The notes: generated from the sequence alone by a model not told the origin. A DNA stretch of 64,000 nucleotides from Thalassospira sp. TSL5-1 (GCF_001907695.1 NZ_KV880638.1:882-64881); one strand, 5' to 3'; positions 1-11,505 are shown, counted from the first letter of the stretch. Program-made: numbers and translations.

Positions 1-3000
1 AGAGCGGGTTTGGCCCCCCGGCGTCACCCCCCGCCTGCGCATTGCCGCCATCGTTAGAGGCCTGTCCATCACTGAGCGTGGTTGTAATCACCCGCTCGCC
101 CGAGGCCGTATCCGACGTGCTGGCATATTTGATGGCATTTAGAATCGCGTTGACCTGTGCACGCGTCGTGTCAGCATTCAGGGTAATGACAAGCGCGTTG
201 CCATTATTGCCACCCGTCACCTTGACACCAGCCGGGCGATCGTCCGCTGCAAGCGTCAATTGATCGCTAATGGTCGCACTGCCGACAGAAACCGTGATTT
301 TGCCTGCACCATAGACCGTGCTGGACAGCGCATCCGTCGTTGACAGGTCGATATCGCCGATATTGGCACCGGTGATGATCGCCACCGGCGTGGTGCCGGT
401 ATTGGCTGCCGTGCTTTCATCCACACTGGTTTCAACGCCGGTCGTATCATTGAAAGTCGGCGCGTCATTGCGCGGCTCGATATTCACCGTCATCGTATTG
501 GACGAGGTCGCATAACCATCCCGGCTGTCCTGCACCGTAAAGGTGAAGCTGGTCGCCGCATCGCCATTGACGTTTTCCGCCGGACGGAAAACCAGTTTTT
601 CATTTGCAATGTCACTGGCAGAAATAACATCATTGACCGAGACAGCCTGCAAGGTGCCGCCGCTGTCTTTCAGATACAGCGTTCCCTTGCCCGATGCAGG
701 CAGACTGTCAATCCGCACTGCCTTGAACGTATCGGTTTCGTCGCCCGGCTGGCTGTAATCAAAGTCTGCCACCTTGACGATATAGTCGGTATCTTCGTCT
801 GTTGTGACCGTCTTGTCCCCGCCAATCGGCGGATCGTTGACTTCGGTAATGGTGACGGTCGCGTTCAGCACGGCTTCAAGCGCGGACGGGCCGCCTGCAG
901 TATTGCCGTTGGTCTGTTCGTTATTCCCATCATTAATGGTAAATTTGACCGTGCGATCACCGCTCAGAACGTCAGAATTTGTATGGTAGCGCAGATTTTC
1001 CATCAGGGTCTGGACTTCGGCGGCCGTGGTGTCGGCATCCAGGCTAAAGACCAGTTTGTGATCCCCCACCGTGTCGCTGGGCGTAATCGGATTACCCGCC
1101 GAGTCCACAACCGTAACACCATCGGGCAGCGTATAGGTATCCTTGAAGGTGAGATATTCCTTGGTCGAGGCCGACGCGCCGACAATTTCAACCGTCAGCG
1201 TGCCCTTGCCAAAGTTCGAAAGGCCATCGGTTGTCGAAAGGTCAATATCGGTCAGGGAAACACCGGAAACGATCTGAACCGGATCCGTCCCTGTATCGCT
1301 GGTTGAACTTTCGGTTGAGCTTGCCGTGGTATCGGTTGCCGTCAATACCGGCGCATCGTTTTGCGGATCAACCGTAATCTGCATGGTGCCATTGGCCGAT
1401 TCGCGAATGGTGGTATCGCTGGCATGGCCCTTGTCCCAAACACTATAGGTAAAACTGGTTGCAGCGTCGGACTGGTTCAGGTTGGTTTCGGAACGATAAA
1501 TCAGCTTGCCGGCCGCAATGTCATCTGCCGAGATGTCCTGACCCACGGTAACGTCGCTATAGACCGGAGCGCCATCCCCATCTGTGCCGGTTTGCAGCAT
1601 CAGCTTGCCCCGGTCGTTATCCGGCAGGCTCTTGACCGTGATTTTATTCAGTGCTGTATCAAGGCTGCTTTCATCGCCCGGCTGGCTGAAATTGAAATCA
1701 TCGACCTTGAAAACATAATCAATGTCTTCCTTTGCCGTGACAGCGGGCGTCCCGGAGATACTGGGTGGGTCGTTCTTTTCCGTCACCTCGACCGTGGCAT
1801 TGATTGTTGCCACCTTGCGTGATGCCCCGGCATCACCACCACCACTTTGGATATTGCCGTGCTGGCTGCTGGCCTGGGCATCATAGAGCTTGACCGAAAT
1901 ATCACGGGTGCCAGAAACAATATCGCCGTTGGATTGATATTTGATCGCCTCGACAATGGCTTTTACCTGATCAAGCGTTGCGCTGTCCGTCAGATTGATT
2001 TTGAGGTCTGAGCCATTTGTGCCGCCCGTTATCGTATCGATCCCGTCCATATTCGCGACCGACAGAACCTCGCCACTTTGCGCCGAGGTCAGGTGAACGA
2101 CAATCTGTCCCTTACCAAAGGTATTGGCATCAAGCCCGCCTGTCGTCGCAAGGTCCACATCCCCAATCGTCACATTATCAAGGATCGTAGTTGCCGGCGT
2201 TCCTTCGCCCAGAACGTCGCTTTCGGTAATGCTGTGCGATGTGGTACCGGCTGAAATGGTCGGCGTATCGTTGGTGGGATCAACGGTAATGGTGATGGTG
2301 CGCGTCGTGATCAGTTCTGCCGACGAACCATCGGCATAGGCATAATCGCCGGGATTGGCCGCTGCGTTATCCGTATCACCCGTCAACGAATCCGGACGCA
2401 AACCGGAATTGCCCAGATCATTCACCACTACGGTCAGGGTGATATCGCCGTTAAAGTTTGAATTGCTGGCCGAATCCCCCGTTGCGGCAGGCGCCTTTAC
2501 GGTAATGTCCTTGATCAAACTGTTCAATTCAGCTTCGGTAAACCCGGTCAATACAATGGATTTATTGTCGTCGGCAAAATCAACCTTTTTGCCACCCGAT
2601 GTATCATCCCCGCTATAAGACCCGATTTTGGTGAATGTGCCGTTTGACAGCGTCAATGTCACAGACATCGTACCGCCGAGGTCATCAACATCATTGATGT
2701 TCAAATTGGCATTGCCGCTATCAACCTTGATAACGCCGTTGCTTTCAGGAACATGGAAATCCGTTCCCGTGACTTTGGCCGGGGTGTTATAGGCGGTCAG
2801 GAAAACTTCACGGGTAACAGCGGCAACATTATATTGAAACCCGGAATCAGAGAATTTGGTTGAGTAAGGATTAATCTCGGTCGCGTTGATATTGGGGGCA
2901 GAATCATAGGGGGTTTGATCCGGGTTCGGCCCGCCATTGGCCATATCGGTGTCTTCTAGCGTCCCGTTTGCGCCTGGCATACGGTCATCGACAATCACCT

Positions 3001-6000
3001 GGAGCTTGTAGGTCTTGTTCTGTTCGCCAAAATCGCCAAAATTGACCTGAAGCCCCTTGAGGTAATTATTGATATCCGCCTTCGTGCCCGAAATGCGCAA
3101 GGCTGAACCATCACCGCCATAGGTGCCATCAACCGTCACCTTGCCACTGGTATCGGTGCTGCCGATCACAATGTTATGGCTGCCCGTCGTATAATCACTT
3201 TTTGCAAGCGGGCTTCCATTGGGGGCCAGAATACGCACGGTCACGACAAAGGCATCTTCGCCATCACCGCCATTAAGATCAATATCGTCAATCACAAAGC
3301 CATTGCTGGCATCGCCAAAGGTGTAGGTATCATTATTAACAACATCAATGCGATCGGGTGTGCCATTGGTAATGGTCGGCGCATCGTTGACGGATTTTAC
3401 CGTGATATCGACCGTCGTGCTGACCGTTTGTGCATCACCACCCGAATTGCCCAGGTCATCAACAGAAATATGCAGGACATCAGGACCAACATAATTCTGG
3501 TTCCCGGAATAGGCGAGCCGGTCCATGATCGCATTAATCGCGTCAACTGACCCTGTCAGCACCACGCTGGTGTTATCATCATTGGGCCTAACCTCCACAT
3601 CGCCCGAGTATGAAAACGACACGGTGCCATGATCGACCGACAAAGTGACCTTGACATCCTTACCAAAGGCATCGGCATCGCCAATGCGAATACCGGTAAA
3701 GTTCTTGCTGGTGTCTTCATAGGTAATGCGCGCATCGCCCGGATTGGGGACATCGATCGTCGGAGGTGTATTTGCAAGGGAAGAGCGCAGCAGGATCGAC
3801 GTTGTCACGATGTTATTAACATCATCGATGGTCGAACCATCCTGGTTGACCGTTGCATTGTCCGCACCATTGGCACCCGTTGTCAGCGCACCGCTGCTAT
3901 CGCGCAAACGGTCATCAACACTGACATCGACGGTATAAGTCGTATCATGGTCACCATCGGGAAGAACAACCTTCATCCCGTCCAGGGCGGCCTGAACGTC
4001 GGCCAGTTTGCCCTGAAAGGTGATTGACCCGGTGCTGGCATCATCGGACGTTACGGTAATGCCGGTCGTCGTATCAAGGCGCAAATCCCCCGAAGAACCA
4101 AGATCGACAGCATTGCCATCCTTGTCCTTGAGCAGAACCGTTACAGAAACGAAATCCGTTTCGCCGGGGCTGTCAACGACCACCAGATCGGGATCACCGA
4201 CGGTGAATTTGTCCTTCATATCAAAGGTATTGGTGCCATAAACATCGTAATCGGCTCCCGCCCGCGAGATGGTGGGAATATCGTTGGCGTATTTGTCCGC
4301 CGGCACGACAATATCAAACTGCGAGGCTGCCTTGGTGCCGCCCACGGTCCATGTATGGTCGCTCACACTATCGGAAACAATATATTTGAAATTATCGGCG
4401 CGAACTTCCGACCCATCATGGCTATAAGTCAGTCGGCCCGCATCAATATCGGCTTGGGTAAAGACAGACCCCACCCCCAGCCGTTTGCCATTCAGATACA
4501 AAGTCCCCGACGTAACATTAGACGTAATGCGATATTGCAACGTGTCCGGCGTATTATCCGGGTCCACCGACACAAGATAGCTGTCACTGATCGTACCGCT
4601 GCCACCTTCGGCAACTTCCAGCACCTGGTTGACCGTGGTGCGACCATTTGCCTCTGTATGTGTATCGGCAGCAGCATTTTCATCGGAAATTGGCGCGTCA
4701 TTGAGCGGTGCGATGGTGAAAGTAACCGTGGCGGTATTAGATGTATTGTTCGCCGCCGGTTCGCCTGCCGTCTGTTTGATGCCATCGGCATCATGCAGAT
4801 CATCTCGCACGCGATACTGGAAACTGTCGGTGAAATTTTCAGTTCCATCGTGAATGTAGCGCAGTTTTGATGTGTTTTTATCCCCGGTCAAAAGCGACTT
4901 GGACAGCCAGTCCCCCGCCGAAACATCCACCCAGTTCCCGTCACCATCCTTATATTGCAGGGTGCCGTTATCAGGCAGGTCAACAACCTGAAAATACAGA
5001 TCATCGACAACAGCTTCGCCATAGGGCTCGTCAGGTTCATTCTGGTTATCCACATCTGCCATTTTCATGGAGCCGGTGGTGATCGTGACCGTCGCACCTT
5101 CGCCAATGGTCGGAACAGACCCGCCCGATGCGGTTGGGGCATCATTTACCGGAATGGCGGTAATGGTAAATGTTCCCTGGGCACGCTTGTCTGCCAGATC
5201 GCCCGTGCCGATCGAAATGGAAAAATTGAAGCTGCCATGATGGGTTTCACCGCCGTCATGGGTGAATTGCAACAAGCCATTATTGATATCGGCCTGGGTA
5301 AAAGAGTCATAACGACCCAACACCTTGCCATCCAGATAGAGCGTGCCGTTCTGAGGTAACGACGTCAGGCGGTAAACCGTGGCTTCGGCCGGAATGGTAT
5401 ATGAAGAATCTCCCTGTTTTGCCTTCAGGGTATAGGACAGATTGTCGCTGCTAATCGTCACCGTGTCTTTGTCAGTCCCGCCCCGTTGACCGTCGCCTTC
5501 GTAAACCTCGATACCGCTATTGACCGAGCTTTGGTCAATCACCACCGGGTCAGAGGTTGGTGTTTTATCAGGGTCGTAACTGCCCTGAATCTGCAAATGG
5601 AAGGTATTGGTGGCAATGCTGCCATCTGCGGGGTCAACCACACCACCGGCCTGACCAGCATTGTTAAACACGCGGGTATGGGAATCCGTGACCTGAAAAT
5701 TGAAGCTGTCGGCGGTAAATGCCGTTCCCGCCGTTGTACCGTCTGAATCGGTCACAGCCTTGGTCTGGACATATGTCACCTTGCCCGCATCCAGATCGGC
5801 CTGGGTAAAGGTGCTGTTAACCGTCATCAGATTGCCATTCAGGCGCAATTCGCCATAGGTCGGCAGGGATGTCAGACGATAAATGATTTCGGTGCCGTTG
5901 CTGGTATCGTCAACATCGGAAACATGCAGGAAATTCCGTGTAATAACCGTTGAAACACCTGCCTGTACCGTTGTCGGTTTGTTGGTATCCAGCACCGAAT

Positions 6001-9000
6001 GGTCATCATTGGCAATGACGTCAATCTGGACGGTTTTTGTCGTTGTCAGTTCATGACCGGCCCCCGGTTCACCGCCCTTGTCGGTCACTTTCAGGGTAAA
6101 TTCCGGCTTTGTGCCGTCCGGTTCCGTGCCGTTATGGGCGAATTTCAGGGTTTTGAATTCGGCCATCGTCAGGGTCATGGAGGATGCGGTGATTTCCTCG
6201 CCGCTACCAACCTGTCCGTCCCCGTTGGCATCGAGGAACAGGGTGCCAAGGCCGTGGGTATTGATATTGGAAATTTCGATGGTCAGATTGCCACTATCGC
6301 TGGCATCCGTATCGGCGATCGTGATCTGCCCGCCAATATCGGCCGCCGAAGTTTTGGTACCGGGATTGTTATAAACATCCTCGGTCCCCTGGCCTTCATA
6401 CACACTTGGCGTGCCATCAATTGTCGGCGCATGATTAACTGCCGCCACAAGGTTCCAGCTGACCTGCTTTTCTGCCGAGGCATGATCGCTGGCGGGGTCG
6501 GACGCACTTTGTTTAACACCATCCGCCGCTTTCAAATCATCACGGACAATGAATTTAAAGCTGTCGGTCGTGGCAGCGGTATCGGTATTGACATAGCGCA
6601 GCTTGGTCGAACCATCACTGTTTGTCAGCAAATCGACCGACAGCCAGTCAGTTCCCGTAACATCCACCCAGCTTGAACTATCCCCATCATAATATTGCAG
6701 TTTCCCGCCATCAGGCAGATCTGTCACCTTGAAGAACAGGTCATCCTTGCTGGCTTCAGGGTTATTGCCAGGTTCACCGCTTTCATTGGCAACATCGGCA
6801 TCGTCCATGCCAAAGGCTCTTTTGATCACGCCAACCGTTGCCCCCCGGGTCACATTGCCCAGCGTCCCACCCGTTGCGGTCGGGGCATCGTTCGTTGCGG
6901 TTGCCCGCAGGGCAAAACTGCCATCAACCACCTTTGATGTGCCAACGGAAATGGTAAAATCAAAACTGCCCTGATGGATTTCCCCGCCATTATGGACAAA
7001 AACCACCCGGCCATTGTCAATGTCATCCTGGGTGAAGGAATCAAAACGGCTATCAATGGCCTTGCCATCCAGATACAGGGTGCCGTTGGTCGGAAGTTCG
7101 CTGATGCGATACACCGTGGCATTGGCCGCAACCGTATATTCCGATCCATCCTGGGTATATTTCAATTGATAGGAAAGCTCGCCATTGCTCAGCGTATGGG
7201 TATCCCCATCGCTGCCGCCCATAACGCCGTCCCCTTCGGTCACATCAATGCCGTTATTGGTTGACGTAACCACAGTTGCCGGTTCGCTGGGCTGCGCATC
7301 GCCGCCATCCCCGGCAAAATCACCCTGAATTTCGATATTGAAGGTATTGACCGCAATTTCGTGGTTATTATTCGGGTCAACCACACCGCCTTCAGCCCCG
7401 TCCTTGTTAAAGACACGCTGCTGGGAATCAAACACCTTGAAATTGAAGCTATCAGCAGTAAAGGCCGTGCCATCCGCCTTGGCATCCGGGTCATCCACGC
7501 CGCGATTTTGCACATAAATCAGCTTTCCGGCCGCCAGATCGACCTGGCTGAAACGGTCGCCCACCGTCAGGCGCACGCCATCCAGGCGCAATTCTCCGTG
7601 ATCGGGCAGATCGGTCACTTCATAAACCAGTAGCGCATCATTGATGGTGTCGACGTCCGACACACTCAGATAGGATGTATCAATGACAAAAGATTCACCC
7701 GCATCGATTTGAGCCGTGCGATTGGTATCGAGCCACGAATAATCATCGTTGGCCTGAATATCGATCACGATATTTTTGCTGGTCGAAAGCGCCTTGTCTG
7801 TCCCGAAGCCACCCCCGCTATCGGTTACGGTGACAGTAAAGGACGGGTCCGTCGCATCCCTGGGCTCTGCCCCGTCATGGATGAATTTCAGCGTCTTGAA
7901 CTCGGCAATCGTCAGGTCGCTGGTATCACCGGTAATTTCGGTGTCACCCGTCCCAAAATGACCATCACCATCCGCATCGAGAAACAGGGTCCCGACGCCG
8001 TGAGTATCGACATTGGTAATCGATACCGTCAAACGCGACTCATCGTCATAGCTGTCAAAATCGCCAATGGTGATCTGGCCGCCAATGTCGGCAGCCTGGG
8101 TCTTGGTGGTATTGTCGTTATACAGGTTTTCACTGCCCTGGCCTTCATAGGCTTTGGGGCTGCCGGTAATCGTCGGCGCATGGTTATCCACCGACGTAAT
8201 GGTCAGATTAACGCTGGCCGTACCCGACACATGATTGGCCGTTGGGTCACTGACGCCAGAGCGGACATTGTCACTATCGGTACTGCTGTCATCCTTGAAA
8301 TCATCACGAACGCGATACTCGAAACTGTCGCTGGAAACCGACTCTACCGTTTGCACATAGCGAATGCCGGTTGTATTGGCATCGCCTGTCAAAAGCTTGG
8401 CCGAAATCCAGTCGCCGGTCTGAATATCAATCCAGTTGCCATTGCTCAGATACTGCAAGGTACCGTTTTGCGGCAATGACGTGATCTGGATATACAAATC
8501 GTCCGGTTGGGCTTCGTCATTGGCATCTGCGGGTTCGCCCGGTTCATTTGATGTATCAACATCATTCATGCCCAGGGCCGATGTCGTCAGGCCAACCGTG
8601 CCGCCTTCGGCAACTGTGGCGGTCCCGTCAGAAACCGTGGGGGCATCATTGGCGGCAATGGCGCGCAGCGAAAAGGTCGTCTTAACGATTTCCGTTACAC
8701 CAACCGAGAGTGAAAACCCAAAGCTGCTTTGATGGTCTTCACTTCCGTCATGGACAAAGACCACGTTATTGGCATCGATATCGGCCTGGGTGAAAGAATC
8801 AAAGGCATGAAGTTCGACGTTGTTCAAATACAGCTTGCCGTTGGTGGGAAGGTCGGTCAGGCGGTAAACAGTATCACTTGCAGCAATGTCATAGGTCTTC
8901 CCATCACTGGTCGCCTGCAAAATATAATTCAGCAGGGACGAGGTAATGGTTCCCGTATCCACCCCGCCCTTTACGCCATCTTCTTCCGTCACCTGAAGGC

Positions 9001-11431
9001 CGCTATTCACGGGTGTTCCCTTGATGGTCACGTCACCATCCGGGGTTTCGCCGCCGTCACCCGTCCAGTCCCCCGTAATGCGGAAATCAAACTGGTTTGT
9101 CTTGATATCGCCCGTCGCCGGGTCCACCACACCGCCTTCGGCACCCGACGCGTTATAGGATCGCAATTGTGAATCACGCACTTCAAAACTAAAGCCGTCA
9201 GCGACATAGTTTTCACCCGAAACGCGATCTGCCGACGTGACTTTTGCTGTCTGGAAAAACGTCACCCGACCATGATCCAGGTCGTCCTGGCTAAAGCGGT
9301 CGCCGACGCCCAAAATTACACCATTGAGGCGCAATTCACCATATGTCGGCAAGGCCGTGATTTTATAGACAAGCTGTTTGCCACCACTGGCATCATCGAC
9401 ATCCGTGACCTTCAAATTGTCGGACGACAATGTCGTCACCACACCGGCATCCACGGTTTGCGGACTGTTGGTGTCTATTTCAGGATTGTCGTCATTGCCA
9501 AGCACACCAATGGTGATGGTCTTGCTCACACTCAGTTTGGCTGCATCCCCGGCACCGCCACCGCCATCGGTAACGGTAATTTTAAAGCTGGGGCTTTTAC
9601 CGTCCGGCTCGGAGCCGTTATGGGCAAATTTCAGCTTGCCAATATCCGCCCCCGAAATGGTAACGGACCCGCTGATCACCTGGTCTTTGGACGAATCAAA
9701 AATGCCATCGCCATCGGTATCGATAAACAGGGTCCCATGTCCCTGATTATCGACATCGGAAATGGTGATGGACATATTTGCCAGATCATCGGAACTATCG
9801 GCATCACCGCCGGAAATGGTTAAAAGCGACCCGATGTCGGCCGCCTGTGTTACCGTGCCGGGCGCATTATAAACCGCTTCGGTGCCCTGGCCTTCATATA
9901 CCTTCGGGCTGCCATCTACCGTTGGTGCCTGGTTAACGGGCGCAATCTTGACGGAAATGTCAAACGGGCCGACATTGCCGCTCCCGCCGCCATCATTTAC
10001 CGTAACCTTAAATCCGTCACTATCGTTATTGCCGACGATAATGTCGGTTCCGTCATGCTGATAGGTCAGCTTGCCATCAATCACATCCTGAAGCGAAAAG
10101 GTACTGCCAACCAGCAGATCATGCCCGTTCAGCTTCAGCACCCCGTCACTCGGAAGGGACGTAACCTGGAAAACTTCCTGGCTGGGCTTTTGACTAACGC
10201 CCAGTTCAGGGTCAACAAGATTGAAAATATCCTGACCAATCGTGACAGATCCGCCTTCATCCACCGAAATCGGCGATGGCGAAAGATCTGGCGCATCATT
10301 TACCGGCGAAAAGGCAACATCAATACTGTCAGTGACAGCCGTGGTGGTGCCATCATCGACCGTCAGCTTGACCTTTGCCAAACCGTTAAAATTTTCCGAT
10401 GGTGTCAGCACCATGTCATTTAAGGCAGCATTGATCGCATCCTGCTTGCCGGTCAGGGTGATCGTATTGCTGTTGTCGCCAGTAACGGAATCCAGACCCG
10501 AAATATCATTCAGCTTGATCGCGCCGGTCGGGTTGGAGGAACCATCCTCGACCGTGATTGTCACCGTTAGCGTATCACCTACGTTATTTTCATCATGGTC
10601 AATATCGCTTACCGAAATGCCGCTCAGGGTCACATCGGTATCTTCAACGCCGTCAACCGCCTGATTACCATCCATCCCGCTGATCGTCGGCTGATGGCCG
10701 GTCACAGGGTCCACCGGATCGGCCAGCAATTGCGAAATCGAATGCAGGGCAGATGAATCAGCCGGCAGGGCCGATGTAATCTGGCCGGTGGCATATTCCA
10801 GATCCCAATCACCCCCCAGATCGCCATTTCCGGTCACGTCATCGGAGGCCGCAATATCGACCCCTGTAAGATGGGAAAACGTATCGACAAACTGTTTGCC
10901 GGTTTCGTCTTTGGCAATGTTACAGCCATAAAGCAAAATATCGGCACCTGCCGATAAATGACTGCTCCAGGAAGAAACCTCCGCACCCGTCTCGCCGGCA
11001 AGTGCTGCGGTATCAATATGGTCCGAGCCCAAGGTGAAACTACCATCCCCCCCATGAGAGATGATGTGTAATCCGGTAACATCGGTGCCGGAGGCCAAGG
11101 CATCGGCAATGGCCTTGGCACCGGATTCATCACTATCCACAATCAGAGTATCGGCCTTGCCTTGCAGACTGGCGGCAAAATCCTTCGCGCCCTCAACACG
11201 GCTGTCGATAACCACCAGCACGCGGCCGGTACCGGTTTCCGGGGACAGGTTGGCAATCACGGCATCAAATTGTGAAGCTGCATCCGAGGAAGAACCGGCA
11301 TTTTTCTGCGCGTCTGTCTGATGTTTCGTTTCTGCCTGGTCATGATGGCTAACTTCAGACGCAACGGTCGCAACCGCCGCCGCATCAAGAAGAACGCGCG
11401 GTTCCAGTGCCGAAAAATACAGCTTTGTCAT
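1..11431 (-). CDS. Giant DUF4347/cadherin-like repeat adhesin, C-terminus beyond the window
   Basis: One uninterrupted minus-strand reading frame of at least 3810 codons, running off the left edge. It starts MTKLYFSALEPRVLLDAAAV, the LEPRVLLDA motif found at the N-terminus of very large exported proteins. About residues 60-190 match DUF4347 (VLVVIDSRVEGAKDF, HIISHGGDGSFTLG, LLYGCNIA). The rest is Asp/Gly/Thr-rich tandem domains of cadherin/CSPG type, with recurring phrases such as ITSLPxxGTLYLNG, FTQADIDxG and NDAPT. Three near-identical super-repeats of about 1.75 kb lie at roughly 4.7-9.95 kb, each carrying an YEGQGTExxYN phrase (near 9890, 8130 and 6390). Such proteins are normally exported by type I secretion and act in adhesion or biofilm formation; no transporter gene is in this window. 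The start has a CAGGG ribosome site about 10 nt upstream. Architecture is seen directly; the adhesin role is inferred from family. Confidence 0.88.
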   Translation of the reverse strand, partial: MTKLYFSALEPRVLLDAAAVATVASEVSHHDQAETKHQTDAQKNAGSSSDAASQFDAVIANLSPETGTGRVLVVIDSRVEGAKDFAASLQGKADTLIVDSDESGAKAIADALASGTDVTGLHIISHGGDGSFTLGSDHIDTAALAGETGAEVSSWSSHLSAGADILLYGCNIAKDETGKQFVDTFSHLTGVDIAASDDVTGNGDLGGDWDLEYATGQITSALPADSSALHSISQLLADPVDPVTGHQPTISGMDGNQAVDGVEDTDVTLSGISVSDIDHDENNVGDTLTVTITVEDGSSNPTGAIKLNDISGLDSVTGDNSNTITLTGKQDAINAALNDMVLTPSENFNGLAKVKLTVDDGTTTAVTDSIDVAFSPVNDAPDLSPSPISVDEGGSVTIGQDIFNLVDPELGVSQKPSQEVFQVTSLPSDGVLKLNGHDLLVGSTFSLQDVIDGKLTYQHDGTDIIVGNNDSDGFKVTVNDGGGSGNVGPFDISVKIAPVNQAPTVDGSPKVYEGQGTEAVYNAPGTVTQAADIGSLLTISGGDADSSDDLANMSITISDVDNQGHGTLFIDTDGDGIFDSSKDQVISGSVTISGADIGKLKFAHNGSEPDGKSPSFKITVTDGGGGAGDAAKLSVSKTITIGVLGNDDNPEIDTNSPQTVDAGVVTTLSSDNLKVTDVDDASGGKQLVYKITALPTYGELRLNGVILGVGDRFSQDDLDHGRVTFFQTAKVTSADRVSGENYVADGFSFEVRDSQLRSYNASGAEGGVVDPATGDIKTNQFDFRITGDWTGDGGETPDGDVTIKGTPVNSGLQVTEEDGVKGGVDTGTITSSLLNYILQATSDGKTYDIAASDTVYRLTDLPTNGKLYLNNVELHAFDSFTQADIDANNVVFVHDGSEDHQSSFGFSLSVGVTEIVKTTFSLRAIAANDAPTVSDGTATVAEGGTVGLTTSALGMNDVDTSNEPGEPADANDEAQPDDLYIQITSLPQNGTLQYLSNGNWIDIQTGDWISAKLLTGDANTTGIRYVQTVESVSSDSFEYRVRDDFKDDSSTDSDNVRSGVSDPTANHVSGTASVNLTITSVDNHAPTITGSPKAYEGQGSENLYNDNTTKTQAADIGGQITIGDFDSYDDESRLTVSITNVDTHGVGTLFLDADGDGHFGTGDTEITGDTSDLTIAEFKTLKFIHDGAEPRDATDPSFTVTVTDSGGGFGTDKALSTSKNIVIDIQANDDYSWLDTNRTAQIDAGESFVIDTSYLSVSDVDTINDALLVYEVTDLPDHGELRLDGVRLTVGDRFSQVDLAAGKLIYVQNRGVDDPDAKADGTAFTADSFNFKVFDSQQRVFNKDGAEGGVVDPNNNHEIAVNTFNIEIQGDFAGDGGDAQPSEPATVVTSTNNGIDVTEGDGVMGGSDGDTHTLSNGELSYQLKYTQDGSEYTVAANATVYRISELPTNGTLYLDGKAIDSRFDSFTQDDIDNGRVVFVHNGGEIHQGSFDFTISVGTSKVVDGSFALRATATNDAPTATGGTLGNVTRGATVGVIKRAFGMDDADVANESGEPGNNPEASKDDLFFKVTDLPDGGKLQYYDGDSSSWVDVTGTDWLSVDLLTNSDGSTKLRYVNTDTAATTDSFKFIVRDDLKAADGVKQSASDPASDHASAEKQVSWNLVAAVNHAPTIDGTPSVYEGQGTEDVYNNPGTKTSAADIGGQITIADTDASDSGNLTIEISNINTHGLGTLFLDANGDGQVGSGEEITASSMTLTMAEFKTLKFAHNGTEPDGTKPEFTLKVTDKGGEPGAGHELTTTKTVQIDVIANDDHSVLDTNKPTTVQAGVSTVITRNFLHVSDVDDTSNGTEIIYRLTSLPTYGELRLNGNLMTVNSTFTQADLDAGKVTYVQTKAVTDSDGTTAGTAFTADSFNFQVTDSHTRVFNNAGQAGGVVDPADGSIATNTFHLQIQGSYDPDKTPTSDPVVIDQSSVNSGIEVYEGDGQRGGTDKDTVTISSDNLSYTLKAKQGDSSYTIPAEATVYRLTSLPQNGTLYLDGKVLGRYDSFTQADINNGLLQFTHDGGETHHGSFNFSISIGTGDLADKRAQGTFTITAIPVNDAPTASGGSVPTIGEGATVTITTGSMKMADVDNQNEPDEPYGEAVVDDLYFQVVDLPDNGTLQYKDGDGNWVDVSAGDWLSKSLLTGDKNTSKLRYIHDGTENFTDSFQYRVRDDLHDADGIKQTAGEPAANNTSNTATVTFTIAPLNDAPISDENAAADTHTEANGRTTVNQVLEVAEGGSGTISDSYLVSVDPDNTPDTLQYRITSNVTSGTLYLNGKRLGVGSVFTQADIDAGRLTYSHDGSEVRADNFKYIVSDSVSDHTWTVGGTKAASQFDIVVPADKYANDIPTISRAGADYDVYGTNTFDMKDKFTVGDPDLVVVDSPGETDFVSVTVLLKDKDGNAVDLGSSGDLRLDTTTGITVTSDDASTGSITFQGKLADVQAALDGMKVVLPDGDHDTTYTVDVSVDDRLRDSSGALTTGANGADNATVNQDGSTIDDVNNIVTTSILLRSSLANTPPTIDVPNPGDARITYEDTSKNFTGIRIGDADAFGKDVKVTLSVDHGTVSFSYSGDVEVRPNDDNTSVVLTGSVDAINAIMDRLAYSGNQNYVGPDVLHISVDDLGNSGGDAQTVSTTVDITVKSVNDAPTITNGTPDRIDVVNNDTYTFGDASNGFVIDDIDLNGGDGEDAFVVTVRILAPNGSPLAKSDYTTGSHNIVIGSTDTSGKVTVDGTYGGDGSALRISGTKADINNYLKGLQVNFGDFGEQNKTYKLQVIVDDRMPGANGTLEDTDMANGGPNPDQTPYDSAPNINATEINPYSTKFSDSGFQYNVAAVTREVFLTAYNTPAKVTGTDFHVPESNGVIKVDSGNANLNINDVDDLGGTMSVTLTLSNGTFTKIGSYSGDDTSGGKKVDFADDNKSIVLTGFTEAELNSLIKDITVKAPAATGDSASNSNFNGDITLTVVVNDLGNSGLRPDSLTGDTDNAAANPGDYAYADGSSAELITTRTITITVDPTNDTPTISAGTTSHSITESDVLGEGTPATTILDNVTIGDVDLATTGGLDANTFGKGQIVVHLTSAQSGEVLSVANMDGIDTITGGTNGSDLKINLTDSATLDQVKAIVEAIKYQSNGDIVSGTRDISVKLYDAQASSQHGNIQSGGGDAGASRKVATINATVEVTEKNDPPSISGTPAVTAKEDIDYVFKVDDFNFSQPGDESSLDTALNKITVKSLPDNDRGKLMLQTGTDGDGAPVYSDVTVGQDISADDIAAGKLIYRSETNLNQSDAATSFTYSVWDKGHASDTTIRESANGTMQITVDPQNDAPVLTATDTTASSTESSTSDTGTDPVQIVSGVSLTDIDLSTTDGLSNFGKGTLTVEIVGASASTKEYLTFKDTYTLPDGVTVVDSAGNPITPSDTVGDHKLVFSLDADTTAAEVQTLMENLRYHTNSDVLSGDRTVKFTINDGNNEQTNGNTAGGPSALEAVLNATVTITEVNDPPIGGDKTVTTDEDTDYIVKVADFDYSQPGDETDTFKAVRIDSLPASGKGTLYLKDSGGTLQAVSVNDVISASDIANEKLVFRPAENVNGDAATSFTFTVQDSRDGYATSSNTMTVNIEPRNDAPTFNDTTGVETSVDESTAANTGTTPVAIITGANIGDIDLSTTDALSSTVYGAGKITVSVGSATISDQLTLAADDRPAGVKVTGGNNGNALVITLNADTTRAQVNAILNAIKYASTSDTASGERVITTTLSDGQASNDGGNAQAGGDAGGPNPL

Positions 11432-11481
11432 GATTTATTACCCTGATGCCCCGTATATACGGACGGATATGTGATTCACTA

Positions 11482-11505
11482 TAGTTAGGCGTAACTCCCT
11501 AACTA
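11482..11505. promoter_or_regulatory. Inverted repeat TAGTTAGG-N8-CCTAACTA, candidate operator
   Basis: Perfect 8-bp arms (11482-11489 and 11498-11505) are separated by 8 bases, about 50-75 bases upstream of the adhesin start codon. The centre-to-centre spacing of the arms is 16 bases. No matching regulator family was assigned. Confidence 0.4.

Noticed and set aside
983-8479. Many medium-length plus-strand frames across 1-11 kb
   Set aside because: They are mirror frames of the giant minus-strand repeat protein; none has a domain or ribosome site.
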